30,475 nt of DNA. It comes from Cloacimonetes bacterium SCGC AAA252-N17. Its GTDB lineage: Bacteria > Cloacimonadota > Cloacimonadia > JGIOTU-2. Of this stretch, positions 7,942 through 18,100 are shown in pieces. Numbering within the stretch: the stretch's first letter is position 1; each line of letters starts with the position of its first letter. The stretch is from the NCBI GenBank assembly GCA_000404785.1, contig ASNI01000032.1:1-30475 (forward strand), in the 5' to 3' direction. The translations under genes and the position numbers were made by a program. The notes under the pieces were generated by a model. It made no database searches. It worked only from the letters and a program-made list of their open reading frames with translations, and had not been told where the DNA came from.

Positions 7942-10935
7942 ATGAAAGTTATTCCATTGCTGCTTGCTTTTTTACTTATTTCTACTTTACTTTTTGGACA
8001 AACGATCTGGCAGGATGACGGTATTCCAATACGTCAGGGTGTCAATATCGAATGGTACCGTTCCGGCACAACCCTCGAAGATGGCTCAGTAGTATATGTA
8101 TGGTCGGATACGCGAAGAGGGGATCGGGATGTATGGGCTCAGCATGTTGATGTGAATGGAAATCTTCTCTGGGGAGTTGATGCAATTATGGTGAATGGTG
8201 AGATCAACAGGCAGGAAGATCCCGTTGTAATTAATACAGGAGACGGCGGCGTTATCGTTGCATGGGTGGATTTCAGAAATGAAGATGCCGGAGATATATA
8301 TGCTCAAAAATTAGATGAGAACGGCAACCTTATCTGGGATGAATCAGGCGTGCCTTTATGCCTTGCCTCAGATGTACAGATATCACTTAATATTGTGAAT
8401 GATGCAATTCAAGGTGCTTATGTTATTTGGCAGGATCACAGAAATGCAGGGGGAGTAGATATTTACGGCACGCATATTAATTCCGCAGGTTCAATTGTTG
8501 CCGGCTGGGATGCAAATGGAAATCCAATAGCTGCGAGTAACGGTGATCAGGATCAACACACTTTCTGGGAAGACGGAACCGGCGGAGCTGTAGTCGCATG
8601 GCATGACACGCGTGATGCTTCAAATGAGAATCTATACATGCAACGAATTGCTTCTGACGGATCCTTGCTTTGGGATGCAGGCGGCTCGCTTTTATGCGGT
8701 TCCACTGATACCCAGAGTAACGTGAAAATGTGCCCCGATGGAACTGGAAATTTTATATTTACCTGGAGAGATAAACATGATGATCCCGAAGGTGATATCA
8801 TGGCAATGCGCGTTGATATTAATGGTAATTTTTTATGGGCTGGAGATGTCCCGATCTATCAGGATGATAGCATTCAGAAGGATCCAAGAATCACCGAATC
8901 GACTGATACCGGTGCGTTCATAGTGTGGGATGATTACCGTAATGATCCATATACTTCAGATATTTATGCACAAAAGATCGATGTGGATGGAGCACTTCTC
9001 TGGGATGCAACAGGACTTCCACTCTGTACTGCTCCAAATGATCAACTCGAATCCCGCCTGACAAATGATAACGATGGCGGTTGCTATTTTGTCTGGACAG
9101 ACGGTCGCGATGGTGGGCATCCTCACGAAGATATCTATATGCAGCATGTTGGTGATACCGGCTCATTAGAATGGGAAGCCAACGGTAAAATGATATGTGA
9201 TGCTTATGGTGAGCAATTTTCTCCGCTTCCTCGTGGGAATGGGGCTGGAAAGGTTTATGCTATTTGGGGTGATAATAGAACCGGATCAACTGGGCTCTAT
9301 TTTCAAATTCTGGATGGCGCTGGGACAGAATATCTTACTGCGAATGGAAAACTGATCTATTACGGTTTGTGTGGAGATGCAAAGAATTACTCTCTGTTTC
9401 AAGGAATTGATAAATCGCTCATTTTATGGGAAGATAGCAGAAGTCCCTATACCGGTAACCAATTATATCTACAGGTTCTCAATGATGATGGTTCTGTGGG
9501 TCTTGCATTGAATGGCGAATCTCTCACTGATCCAACCGGATATGATCAGGAGTATGTGGATGCAATATATTCAGTTTCTGAAAATGAATTGGTCGCAGTG
9601 TGGGAAGAAAATAGATCAGGTTTCAAACAAATTTATGCTCAAGCAGTCGATGACCTCTGTACACACCTTTGGGCAGCTACAGGTTTGGCATTAGGAGATT
9701 TTTTGGGTGAGCAGCAAAATCCAAAAATTTCAACAGTTGAGAGCGCTAAATCAACGGAATATTATGCTGGTTGGTCTGATTATCGTGATTTTATGGATCC
9801 GGGAATATATGGTCAGAAAATTGTTGATGGAGTTCTTCAATGGGATGATGAAGGCATTGAGATCGTAAATCGAAATGGTGAAGATAAGCTTACGGACATT
9901 GTAGAGTTGTACTTCATTTTTCAGAACGGATTGTGGAATGACCAGAATATTTATGTGAAACTTATTGATAGCGACGGAAATACTGCTGCCGGTTGGCCCG
10001 ATGATGGAGTGGATGTGTGTACTGCAACCAGTAATCAGAAAAATGCCATAGGAATTATTGTTCCGGAAGGATTGCTAGTGATCTGGGAAGACACTCGAGA
10101 TGGTGTGCTTGCAGTATTCGGGCAGATCGTAGCAAGTGATGGCTCAGTACTTTGGCAGTATAATGGCATTCCTATCGCAAATTATGCAAACGACCAATCA
10201 TCTCCTGCATATATCTATGAAGATGAACTGTATGCTGTGTGGGAAGATTTCCGCAATGGAATCGATTATAATATCTTTGGACAAAAGGTTCAAACCTCGA
10301 ATGGTGCTTTTCTTTGGAATCCTGATGCAGTTCCAATTGTTGATGAATCCGGCGATCAGACCAGTCCGGCGCTCTCGATGATAGATGATAACCTGTGTGT
10401 TCCATGGCAGGATTTCCGCAATGGAGTCCATGCAGATATTTTTGGGCAGAAAGTATCTTCAGACGGGACTGTGCTCTGGGTAACCGATCTGCCAATTTGT
10501 ACTGCTATTAAGAATCAGTCCGGACCTCTTACTGTTCCATTTGATGATAATTATGCCAGCGTTATCTGGCAGGATGCACGGTCAAGCGGGAAAGCGGATA
10601 TTTATAATATCTATGCTCAAAAACTCGAAATAAACGAAGTATCAATTGATGATCCTCATCATGAGAATAAAATTCTTATTGAACATTATCCAAATCCGAT
10701 CTCAGGATCAGTATATTTTATTTTGAGAAATATTGCTCTACATTCAAAAAGTACTCTTGAAATTTTCAATCTCAAAGGACAACTTGTATTTTCATATTCC
10801 TTTGAAAGTGGAGAGAGCAGCTATGAATGGAATACCTGTGATCTTAATGGAGATCCGGTTACTAATGGTGTTTATTTTTATAAATTTGTAAACGACAACA
10901 ATTCATCAACTAACAAATTACTTATAGTGCGATAA
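7942..10935 (+). CDS. Secreted W-x-D-x-R repeat protein, probable beta-propeller, T9SS cargo
   Basis: A 997-residue exported protein with a signal peptide (MKVIPLLLAF..., cleavage near LFGQ-T) and an AGGAG site just before ATG 7942. Almost all of the mature part is a degenerate 50-65-residue repeat with the core W-x-D-x-R-[ND]-G-x-x-D-I-Y-[AG]-Q, then a DG-x-x-L-W strand and a G-x-P-[IL] turn. I count about fifteen copies, for example WSDTRRGDRD, WQDHRNAGGVD, WEDFRNGID, WQDFRNGVHAD and WQDARSSGKAD. Spacing and composition suggest one or two beta-propellers. No catalytic motif is evident, so a binding or scaffold role is likelier than enzymatic activity; that is inference. The C-terminus has the type A sorting domain (HYPNPI, LEIFNLKGQL, GVYFYK). 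It sits between a C25 protease and an M14 peptidase in one tight operon, which suggests co-expression and perhaps a shared surface complex. Confidence 0.85.
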   Translation: MKVIPLLLAFLLISTLLFGQTIWQDDGIPIRQGVNIEWYRSGTTLEDGSVVYVWSDTRRGDRDVWAQHVDVNGNLLWGVDAIMVNGEINRQEDPVVINTGDGGVIVAWVDFRNEDAGDIYAQKLDENGNLIWDESGVPLCLASDVQISLNIVNDAIQGAYVIWQDHRNAGGVDIYGTHINSAGSIVAGWDANGNPIAASNGDQDQHTFWEDGTGGAVVAWHDTRDASNENLYMQRIASDGSLLWDAGGSLLCGSTDTQSNVKMCPDGTGNFIFTWRDKHDDPEGDIMAMRVDINGNFLWAGDVPIYQDDSIQKDPRITESTDTGAFIVWDDYRNDPYTSDIYAQKIDVDGALLWDATGLPLCTAPNDQLESRLTNDNDGGCYFVWTDGRDGGHPHEDIYMQHVGDTGSLEWEANGKMICDAYGEQFSPLPRGNGAGKVYAIWGDNRTGSTGLYFQILDGAGTEYLTANGKLIYYGLCGDAKNYSLFQGIDKSLILWEDSRSPYTGNQLYLQVLNDDGSVGLALNGESLTDPTGYDQEYVDAIYSVSENELVAVWEENRSGFKQIYAQAVDDLCTHLWAATGLALGDFLGEQQNPKISTVESAKSTEYYAGWSDYRDFMDPGIYGQKIVDGVLQWDDEGIEIVNRNGEDKLTDIVELYFIFQNGLWNDQNIYVKLIDSDGNTAAGWPDDGVDVCTATSNQKNAIGIIVPEGLLVIWEDTRDGVLAVFGQIVASDGSVLWQYNGIPIANYANDQSSPAYIYEDELYAVWEDFRNGIDYNIFGQKVQTSNGAFLWNPDAVPIVDESGDQTSPALSMIDDNLCVPWQDFRNGVHADIFGQKVSSDGTVLWVTDLPICTAIKNQSGPLTVPFDDNYASVIWQDARSSGKADIYNIYAQKLEINEVSIDDPHHENKILIEHYPNPISGSVYFILRNIALHSKSTLEIFNLKGQLVFSYSFESGESSYEWNTCDLNGDPVTNGVYFYKFVNDNNSSTNKLLIVR

Positions 10936-10938
10936 ATC

Positions 10939-13215
10939 ATGAAAAAATATTGTATCCTGCTGTTGTTGTTTTTTGTTGCTATACCCTTATCTGCACAGGT
11001 TGCACTTCCGTCAAGGTATCATACTTATGATGAGATCAAAGCAGAATTGGATTCCCTTCAGCTTGTATATCCCGATCTTGTATTTGTAGATTCTATCGGC
11101 GTCACAAAAACGGATTCATTACCGATCTGGGCTGTGAAACTATCAGATAATGCATCTACTGATGAGGATGAACCTGCGGTACTTTACGTAGGTCAATGCC
11201 ATGCAGAAGAGGTGCTCGGTGTTGAGATAACCATGTATATGATCAATGAGATCCTTGAGCATTTCTATCAAACTCCTTATGCGATCTGGCTGAGTGAGCT
11301 TGAAATTTGGTTTATTCCCTCTATCAATCCTGAAGGATTGCAGGTTGTAATGGACGGCTGGGACACATCTTTTAGAAAAAACAAGCGAGACAATAATCTC
11401 AATGGGATTTTTGATTTTCAACCGGGACCGGGTCATGATATTGATGGAGTTGACCCAAATAGAAACTATTCCTACAATTGGGTTCATGGAGATACGCTGT
11501 ATTATCCGGGTGGGGAAGAGCGGTACGATTATTATCGCGGTCCCTATCCTTTCTCTGAAGGTGGCATAGAATCTGTAAAGCGCCTTGCAGAGGAGCAACA
11601 TTTTATTTATTCAATCAATTGGCATTCCTCACGCACAGGAAATTTTTCTGAGAAGGTTTTTTATTCATGGGAATGGGAAGGAGTCAAGCAATCACCGGAT
11701 TTTGAATTCAATAGAATAATTGGAGAAACAGTCGCATCACTTATTGAAACTGAGGATGGCACAGGTTTTTATGAACCTTCACCATCACGTGGACGAAATG
11801 GTAATGCACAGGATTGGTTCTATAATACATTCGGCACAGTGCAGCTTCTTATTGAATGCGGAACTGAGAATCTGCAGCCAAATGCAGCACTTGTCGATGA
11901 TACATGCGAACGGTGCAAGGTCGGCGCTTATTGGCTGATGAACCGCGTACTTGGCTATCTGACAGATGCAGCTATGCTGACGGGACATATCGAGGACGCT
12001 CAAACAGGTTTACCCATTCGTGCTGAAGTGTATATTAATGATCACGATATCATGAGTTTTACTCCAAGAATGTCAGATGAAATGTATGGTCGTTACTGGC
12101 GATTGCTCGAACCGGGAACTTATTCTGTAACGTACAGAAAAAAAGGATATCAGGATACAACACTCACAAATGTGACTGTTAATAATTCTGCTTGGACAGT
12201 CAAAAATGTTGCACTTGAACCTCTTCAGGAAATCACAGTTACAGGCAGTATTCATAATAATGGCACTCCAATGCAGTGCGATGTGATCCTTGATAACGGA
12301 TATTTTGCAGATACCTTATCACTTAATGGGGATTTCAATTTTGATTATTATGTTGGAAACTATCATGCAACCTTCATCGCACAGGGCTATGTTCCTCAAA
12401 TAATGGAAATTACTGTTGAGAACGGCATGACTGCTCTGGATATTAATTTTCAACCAGAAATTGTTATTTTCGATGAAGACTGGGAATCAGGAATGGATGG
12501 CTGGATTACTCAGGGAGATTGGTGCCTGTATCCCGAACCATATGAAGGCAGCTTTGCTTTGAGGGATAATGGTGAACGATTTTATCATAATGGAATAGAA
12601 TCCACGATAAAAACGAGTTCATCCATAAATTTCAATGGTGTGAATGACGATCTCGCTCTCACATTTTGGCACAAATATCACATAGAATGGGAGTTTGATA
12701 GCTGCTATGTGGAAATCTCATCCAATAATCAGGACTGGACTGTGCTTGCAGCATATTCCGGCGTACATCAGGCTTGGCAGCAGGTTATAATCCCTTTACA
12801 GGAGTGGGTTGATACGCATAGCTATCTGCGTTTCCGGATCAAGACGGATTCATATTTGAGTGATCCAGGCTGGCTTTTAGATAACATTGCACTTATCTCT
12901 TCTCACGGAAATGGTATTGATGATCCTCCAATTCCGCCTGAGTATATTTTACATCAGAATAAGCCGAATCCTTTCCGGTTCATAACATTTTTCCCTTATG
13001 AAGTAAAACATTCACATAATGAAAAACTCACACTCTTACTTTTCAATATCAAAGGTCAACTTATCCGCTCATTTGATTTGAACGATAATATCTCAATGAT
13101 TTCATGGGATGGAAAGGATGCGCGTGGTCGTGAAGTCGGCTCGGGCATATATTTCTATCAACTAAAAGCAGACAAAAGAATTATCCAAACAAAAAAGTGT
13201 GTGTTTTATAAATAA
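10939..13215 (+). CDS. M14 zinc carboxypeptidase with MAM-like domain, T9SS cargo
   Basis: A 758-residue exported metallopeptidase. It starts 3 nt after the previous stop with no clear Shine-Dalgarno, so translational coupling is likely. The signal peptide ends near LSAQ (residues 17-20). The M14 domain (about 22-320) has the zinc motif H88-A-E-E91, substrate-binding R146-K-N and N174-R-N, the third zinc ligand H229 in NWHSS, and the general-base E306 in LLIECG. All expected catalytic residues are present. Two carboxypeptidase-regulatory-like domains (about 335-495) are followed by a MAM/jelly-roll-like domain (507-650, EDWESG to WLLDNIAL). The C-terminus carries the sorting domain (NKPNPF, LFNIKGQL, WDGKD, GIYFYQ). 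It probably removes C-terminal residues from peptides at the cell surface, complementing the two endopeptidases upstream. The exact residue preference cannot be read from the sequence. Confidence 0.92.
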   Translation: MKKYCILLLLFFVAIPLSAQVALPSRYHTYDEIKAELDSLQLVYPDLVFVDSIGVTKTDSLPIWAVKLSDNASTDEDEPAVLYVGQCHAEEVLGVEITMYMINEILEHFYQTPYAIWLSELEIWFIPSINPEGLQVVMDGWDTSFRKNKRDNNLNGIFDFQPGPGHDIDGVDPNRNYSYNWVHGDTLYYPGGEERYDYYRGPYPFSEGGIESVKRLAEEQHFIYSINWHSSRTGNFSEKVFYSWEWEGVKQSPDFEFNRIIGETVASLIETEDGTGFYEPSPSRGRNGNAQDWFYNTFGTVQLLIECGTENLQPNAALVDDTCERCKVGAYWLMNRVLGYLTDAAMLTGHIEDAQTGLPIRAEVYINDHDIMSFTPRMSDEMYGRYWRLLEPGTYSVTYRKKGYQDTTLTNVTVNNSAWTVKNVALEPLQEITVTGSIHNNGTPMQCDVILDNGYFADTLSLNGDFNFDYYVGNYHATFIAQGYVPQIMEITVENGMTALDINFQPEIVIFDEDWESGMDGWITQGDWCLYPEPYEGSFALRDNGERFYHNGIESTIKTSSSINFNGVNDDLALTFWHKYHIEWEFDSCYVEISSNNQDWTVLAAYSGVHQAWQQVIIPLQEWVDTHSYLRFRIKTDSYLSDPGWLLDNIALISSHGNGIDDPPIPPEYILHQNKPNPFRFITFFPYEVKHSHNEKLTLLLFNIKGQLIRSFDLNDNISMISWDGKDARGREVGSGIYFYQLKADKRIIQTKKCVFYK

Positions 13216-13321
13216 TTATACTAAAGTTGTGTAGTTGTAATGAAAAATCTTCTAACTATACTGTTCAAAACAACACATGTAGAAAATAATAGGAAAAAAA
13301 CTGAAAGCTGAGCTAAAAAAT

Positions 13322-13348
13322 TTGACAGATAATGAAACATAATATAAG
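13322..13348 (+). promoter_or_regulatory. Possible promoter for the 13380-19502 operon
   Basis: TTGACA (13322-13327) is followed after 15 nt by TATAAG (13343-13348), one mismatch from TATAAT but with a short spacer. It lies in a 164-nt AT-rich gap that separates two tightly packed gene groups, where a promoter is expected. The rest of the gap shows no hairpin or ORF that I trust. Confidence 0.35.
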
Positions 13349-13379
13349 AAAAGTACAAATATTTAAAAAAGAGGTTAAA

Positions 13380-14141
13380 ATGAAAAAACTATTCATAGCA
13401 TTAACGATATTTATGTTGAGTATACAAATTGTGTATGCAAGTGAACAAATAGAACAAAGCGAAGCAGAAATCCAAATTGAAGCGCAAAAGGATCTGGCAG
13501 CAATTCTACAATATAGTGTAAAATACCGATTTTCTCCAGATCTAAAAGTTGGAGATAAAGTAGAATATAGATTAATAAATGATCCCGAGAATAAAACTGA
13601 TATTTATATGGAAGTTTTGAAGGAAGATAAAGACGGAGTGTGGATTGTTGAGAAGTTTGCAGGGAATGAAATATATATATTGGTTGATTTAAATAACATG
13701 GAGCTTGTTGATCTTTATGGATTTGACAAAAATGGAATCAGGCATGAGATCGAATTATTACAAAGAGATGAGGTTAATAGCAGAATTGAAAAAATGAAAC
13801 AATTATCGAAGGTCATGGAAAATTTAACACAAATTGAAGAATGGGATATTCAGGAAGAAAAAAAAGATATTGAGACTATATTTGGAAATATGAATTGTAC
13901 AATCCTAAAACCAATTTTCACCAGCGAAATGAACGAGAAAATAAAAGAAATGGATTACAAAGATATACAAGATGCAGAAAACGAGATGAATATTTTATTT
14001 TCTGAAACAGTTCCAAAGTTAATACCTTTTGAATTTACTGCTCCGTTAATTTCAGATCTATCAATTTTAGAGGACATAGATGGTGGTCTCGTAAAAAATA
14101 GTAAATTAGAACTTAAAACCCTAAAAAAAATAACGGATTAA
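13380..14141 (+). CDS. Secreted protein of unknown function
   Basis: A 253-residue protein. I chose ATG 13380 because GAGG (13371-13374) is well placed and a signal peptide begins there (MKKLFIALTIFML, cleavage near VYA-S at 20-21); the in-frame ATG at 13332 would bury it. The mature part begins with a Glu/Gln-rich helix. A beta-rich stretch follows (about 50-110: KVGDKVEYRL, KDGVWIVEKF, NNMELVDLYG), then a charged, probably coiled segment (about 120-210, many Glu and Lys) and a hydrophobic PFEFTAPLI stretch. I do not recognise a family. There is no type IX sorting domain, so it is likely periplasmic. It leads an operon with a lipoprotein 6 nt downstream and a beta-helix cargo protein, so a chaperone, partner or maturation role is possible but unproven. 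Its codons are more AT-rich than those of the upstream protease genes. Confidence 0.75.
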   Translation: MKKLFIALTIFMLSIQIVYASEQIEQSEAEIQIEAQKDLAAILQYSVKYRFSPDLKVGDKVEYRLINDPENKTDIYMEVLKEDKDGVWIVEKFAGNEIYILVDLNNMELVDLYGFDKNGIRHEIELLQRDEVNSRIEKMKQLSKVMENLTQIEEWDIQEEKKDIETIFGNMNCTILKPIFTSEMNEKIKEMDYKDIQDAENEMNILFSETVPKLIPFEFTAPLISDLSILEDIDGGLVKNSKLELKTLKKITD

Positions 14142-14147
14142 CATATC

Positions 14148-15161
14148 TTGAAAAAGAGTATTCTACTACTTATGGTGTTGAGTGTCTTGGTCATATCAAG
14201 CTGTGATTTATTTCACGAAGATTGGATAATCGAAGAACAATACCTTTGCACAGTTGATACAACAGGACAAAACTTCCAATATCTTATTAAAGCCGAAGAC
14301 TTTAGTCAATACGTGGTTCCACCTGACAACAGTAAAATTCTTATTTTCAAATCAGGTGCTATTTATTCGACTGATCTCGATGGTTCAAACTATCAACTGT
14401 ATTCTCAATGCTCCGATTCTCTCAAATTTGTCAATAACCTTTCATGGGCGGTTACACCTGAAGGTTTCAGAATAATCTGGTGTTATGCTGATGATATATT
14501 TGCGTATGATTATAACAATGATGAATTCACGCAAGTTACTGATACACCTGATATTGAGGAAAGATATTGTTGCTTTTCAAATGATGGAATCCATATAACC
14601 TATTGCTCATGGATTCGTCCGGATACTGTGCATGTTAATCCATGGATTGATTCATCAATAAATGTGATGTCCTATGATTATTCAGGTAAGACGTGTATAA
14701 TTGAAGAACAGGTTTATGATATAGTATATCTAAAGCCAATAATATCTGAAGATAAAGTACTATACTACGTCTCTGGCACAGATTCTCTGGAAGGTATATA
14801 TTCCATCAATATTGATGGAACAGATAATACAAATTTATACAATGATATAATAACACCCCATCAGAGGTTTGTAGCGATAGAAGAAGAAAATAGTGTAATA
14901 TTCACCGATAGCTATTATCTATATAAACTGAATTATGAAAATGGGGATCTGATAGAACTTGCAGCGGGTGAGCAACCGAGATTGTCAGATAGTGGGAATT
15001 ATATTGCATTTTATTATGGCTTTCTTGAAATCATGGATACAAATGGAAATAATCATATAGTATTAAGAGAGGGATACACACGTACTATCAATCAACCCCC
15101 GGTATTTTATCATAATGATGAAAAAATACTTTTTATACTAGAAAAAAAGATTAAGGTTTAA
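14148..15161 (+). CDS. TolB-like beta-propeller lipoprotein, TTG start
   Basis: A 337-residue protein starting at TTG 14148, 6 nt after the previous stop and with only a weak ribosome site, so coupled translation is likely. The TTG start is supported by the lipoprotein signal it creates: MKKS, a hydrophobic core, and lipobox VISSC with Cys19. The ATG at residue 9 would remove the positive n-region. The mature part has short repeating blades of the DUF5050/TolB type: IYSTDLDGSNYQ, IFAYDYNNDEF, IYSINIDGTDNTN, YKLNYENGD and LEIMDTNGNN. This gives a probable six- or seven-bladed propeller covering most of the protein. It is likely anchored in an outer or inner membrane leaflet, facing the periplasm or outside. 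No active site is visible, so a binding role is inferred. It is co-transcribed with an unknown secreted protein and a giant beta-helix protein. Confidence 0.8.
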   Translation: MKKSILLLMVLSVLVISSCDLFHEDWIIEEQYLCTVDTTGQNFQYLIKAEDFSQYVVPPDNSKILIFKSGAIYSTDLDGSNYQLYSQCSDSLKFVNNLSWAVTPEGFRIIWCYADDIFAYDYNNDEFTQVTDTPDIEERYCCFSNDGIHITYCSWIRPDTVHVNPWIDSSINVMSYDYSGKTCIIEEQVYDIVYLKPIISEDKVLYYVSGTDSLEGIYSINIDGTDNTNLYNDIITPHQRFVAIEEENSVIFTDSYYLYKLNYENGDLIELAAGEQPRLSDSGNYIAFYYGFLEIMDTNGNNHIVLREGYTRTINQPPVFYHNDEKILFILEKKIKV

Positions 15162-15179
15162 TATTTAAAAGGAGTTGAA

Positions 15180-18100
15180 ATGTCAAAAAAAATTATTGAT
15201 AAAAAAAATTTAAAGGCTTTGCAATTTATTATCATAGTTATGATAATGTTTTCTTATTCAATACTATATAGTGACCTTGGTTCGATCAGTCCAACAATTA
15301 ATGCAAGAATCTATCCGGATGAGTGGGATAGAGAAAATGTTGGATATCCAGGACATCTTACTCAATATAATCCAGCTGAAGAGTTCACTATTCAAGCAAA
15401 TCCACCAGCAGAAGATTACGATGTTGATGATGAACATATACAGTATCTAATCGATAATGCTCCAGCAAATATGATAGTGGAGATTATATTACTTTCAGGC
15501 ACATATAAATGTAATGCTCCAATCATTATAAATGATCCTGATAAAATGATAATATTGAAAGGTGATCATGAATTCAAAAAAGACTGGGATGAACGAACTA
15601 TACTTGAATTCAATATAACAACAGGATTAAATCCAGAAAATAAAAATTGTTTAGAGTTTAAAGATCCAGAATTCGGATTTATAACGCATTCAGGAGTTGA
15701 AGATGTATATATTAAAAGACTTGATACAAGTGGCAATCCTACCGGTACAAGAACAGGTGATAACGTTTATATGGAAAATTGCGAGAATTGTTTTGTGAGC
15801 GGTGTTGAAAGTTATTATCCTCAAAATCATCATGTAACAATGTATGATTGTAATAATATTGAGGTAAGAGGGTGTTATTTTCATTATGCACAGGATTTCG
15901 ATCAGGGAGGTTCTGGGTATGGAGTTGTTTGTGATAACAGTAATCATTGCCTTATCGAAGATAACATCTTTGATTATTTAAGGCATTCGATGTTGGTGCA
16001 AAATGATTCGCAGTATAATGTTTTTGGATATAATTTTTCGACTGGGGCTCATCAAGAGAATGATCAATGGTACATGTTCCTTGCACCGGAAAACTTCAGT
16101 GGTGATATGGTTTGCCATGGACACCCTGAGGAGGAACAATCAGGTCCTATAGCTAACTTATTTGAAGGAAACAAAGGACAGTTTATGTGGGTTGATAATT
16201 TTCATGATGCTAATGGGCGACATAATACTTTTATGAGAAATTCAGCCAGGAAATATGGATATTTTATGGCATGGTTTCAATTCGAGCAAAATTTTGTTAA
16301 CAATCATTTAAAATGTAATAATTGGTTTTTGTGTAATATATTAGGTTTTCCCAGATATAGACTATTAGCAAGTTCATACTTCGAAAGCGATAGTCAGATT
16401 GAGTATGTTGATCTTTTTGGCTTTCAATGGTCTGATTTTTTATCATCAAATATTTGGCTGTTATTGTATGATTTAAGTAATCACGATACATCTTATCATG
16501 ATAAATCATATTATTGTGATACCGTACCTGATTTTATCGGTAGTGCATTTGACTGGCCCTTCGATCCGAAGAATGATGAAAATCCAGCAGAAATAAGATA
16601 TGGTTATGGTGATAAAAAAACGAAATCACGATTTGATACTGACGCTGTAGTTACAAAATACCTTCATTCTTCAATTTCTATTCCAGATAATCCTGGATGT
16701 TTAAGTGATTGGGTATATAATTATGGTGACAATGGGTATCTTAAAATACCTCCATTTGCTGCCTTAGTCATTGAACCAGAAAATGAAGATATCACATTAT
16801 CTTTTGATCCAGGATTCAGATTATGGATCGAAGGTTTATTAATCGCAAAAGGTACCGAAGAAGATAGTATATATTTCACATCGAATAGTAATTGGTATGG
16901 TGTTCATATGATAGCAACTGAATTTTCTTCAGATGCCCCCCAAGCTTTGTTTGAATATTGTAAGTTTGATAGCGCAGTATTTGCTAGTAATACAATGGCT
17001 GGTGGTGCAATCTCTGCTGACATCTGTACTTCAAGAAGAGAAGACCCAGATTTGATTGTAAGAAATTGTACATTCCAAGATAATAATGGCAAATATGGTG
17101 GTGCAATATACTTTCGTAGTTGGGATAATAATCTTACAGATGTTGTTGAAAGGGGTTATTGTATAATTGAAAACTGCCTAATAAAAGAAAATACAGCATA
17201 TGACGATAGTGATGACTATGGTGGGGCCGGGATTTATCTTACTAATACAGAGGCAATAATTAGAAATAACATAATTCATGATAACACTTGCTCTGAATCT
17301 AGCTTTTCTACTGGTGGTGGAATTGAAATCCGTGGTTCATCAAGTGAAATACCTATATCAATAGTTAATAATTTAATTTATAAAAATCAAGCAGAATTTG
17401 GCTCTGGCGTATTTTTATATAACAATGAAGATGCATTACTATTTAATAATACAATATACAACAATATTGATAATGCTGAGGATTATCACGAAGACCTTCG
17501 AATTAAATTTGATGACTGCGCCACAGAACCATGTTATATTGCTATGTGCAATAATTCGGTAAAAAAAGGATTAGTTACAATTCAAGATAGCGATATTGAT
17601 TATTATTTTGATTATTATAATAACCATATACGTTATAATTACTATAGCACTGAATATGGAATTATTGATGTTTATAATTTTGATTCTGGAACTTTTGTAG
17701 ATTTAGACGGTACTAAAATTGATAATTTTGAAGGGTATCCATATTATATTGATCCTAATAGTGGTAATTTCAATTTTCAATTTAATTCTCCGCTCAGAGA
17801 ATCAGGAATAAGCCAATCTGATTTTTTGCAGATCGATAATTTAGATATCAATGATTGGGATCTAATTCCAGCGGATGATTTAGGTGGTGATCCTCGTATA
17901 GCTGGAGAGTTAATAGATGTTGGAGCTTATGAATACTATGAGCCCGGCATCTATCTCCCTCAAAAAGAAATTGATTTTGGCGGTGTTCCTCATGACAGAG
18001 CAGCAACCATGGAATTAGTCATAAAAAATATCGGCTCTGTTGACCTTACTAATATTGAAATTACTTTCGCAGATACTATTGCTGAATATTACACAATAGA

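Noticed and set aside
7942..10935. Repeated DNA as a CRISPR or tandem-repeat array
   Set aside because: The periodicity is at protein level only; the DNA copies are strongly diverged and in frame.
11143..11601. 152-codon minus-strand ORF inside the M14 gene
   Set aside because: It is antisense to a gene with intact catalytic motifs, has no ribosome site and has shadow-like composition.
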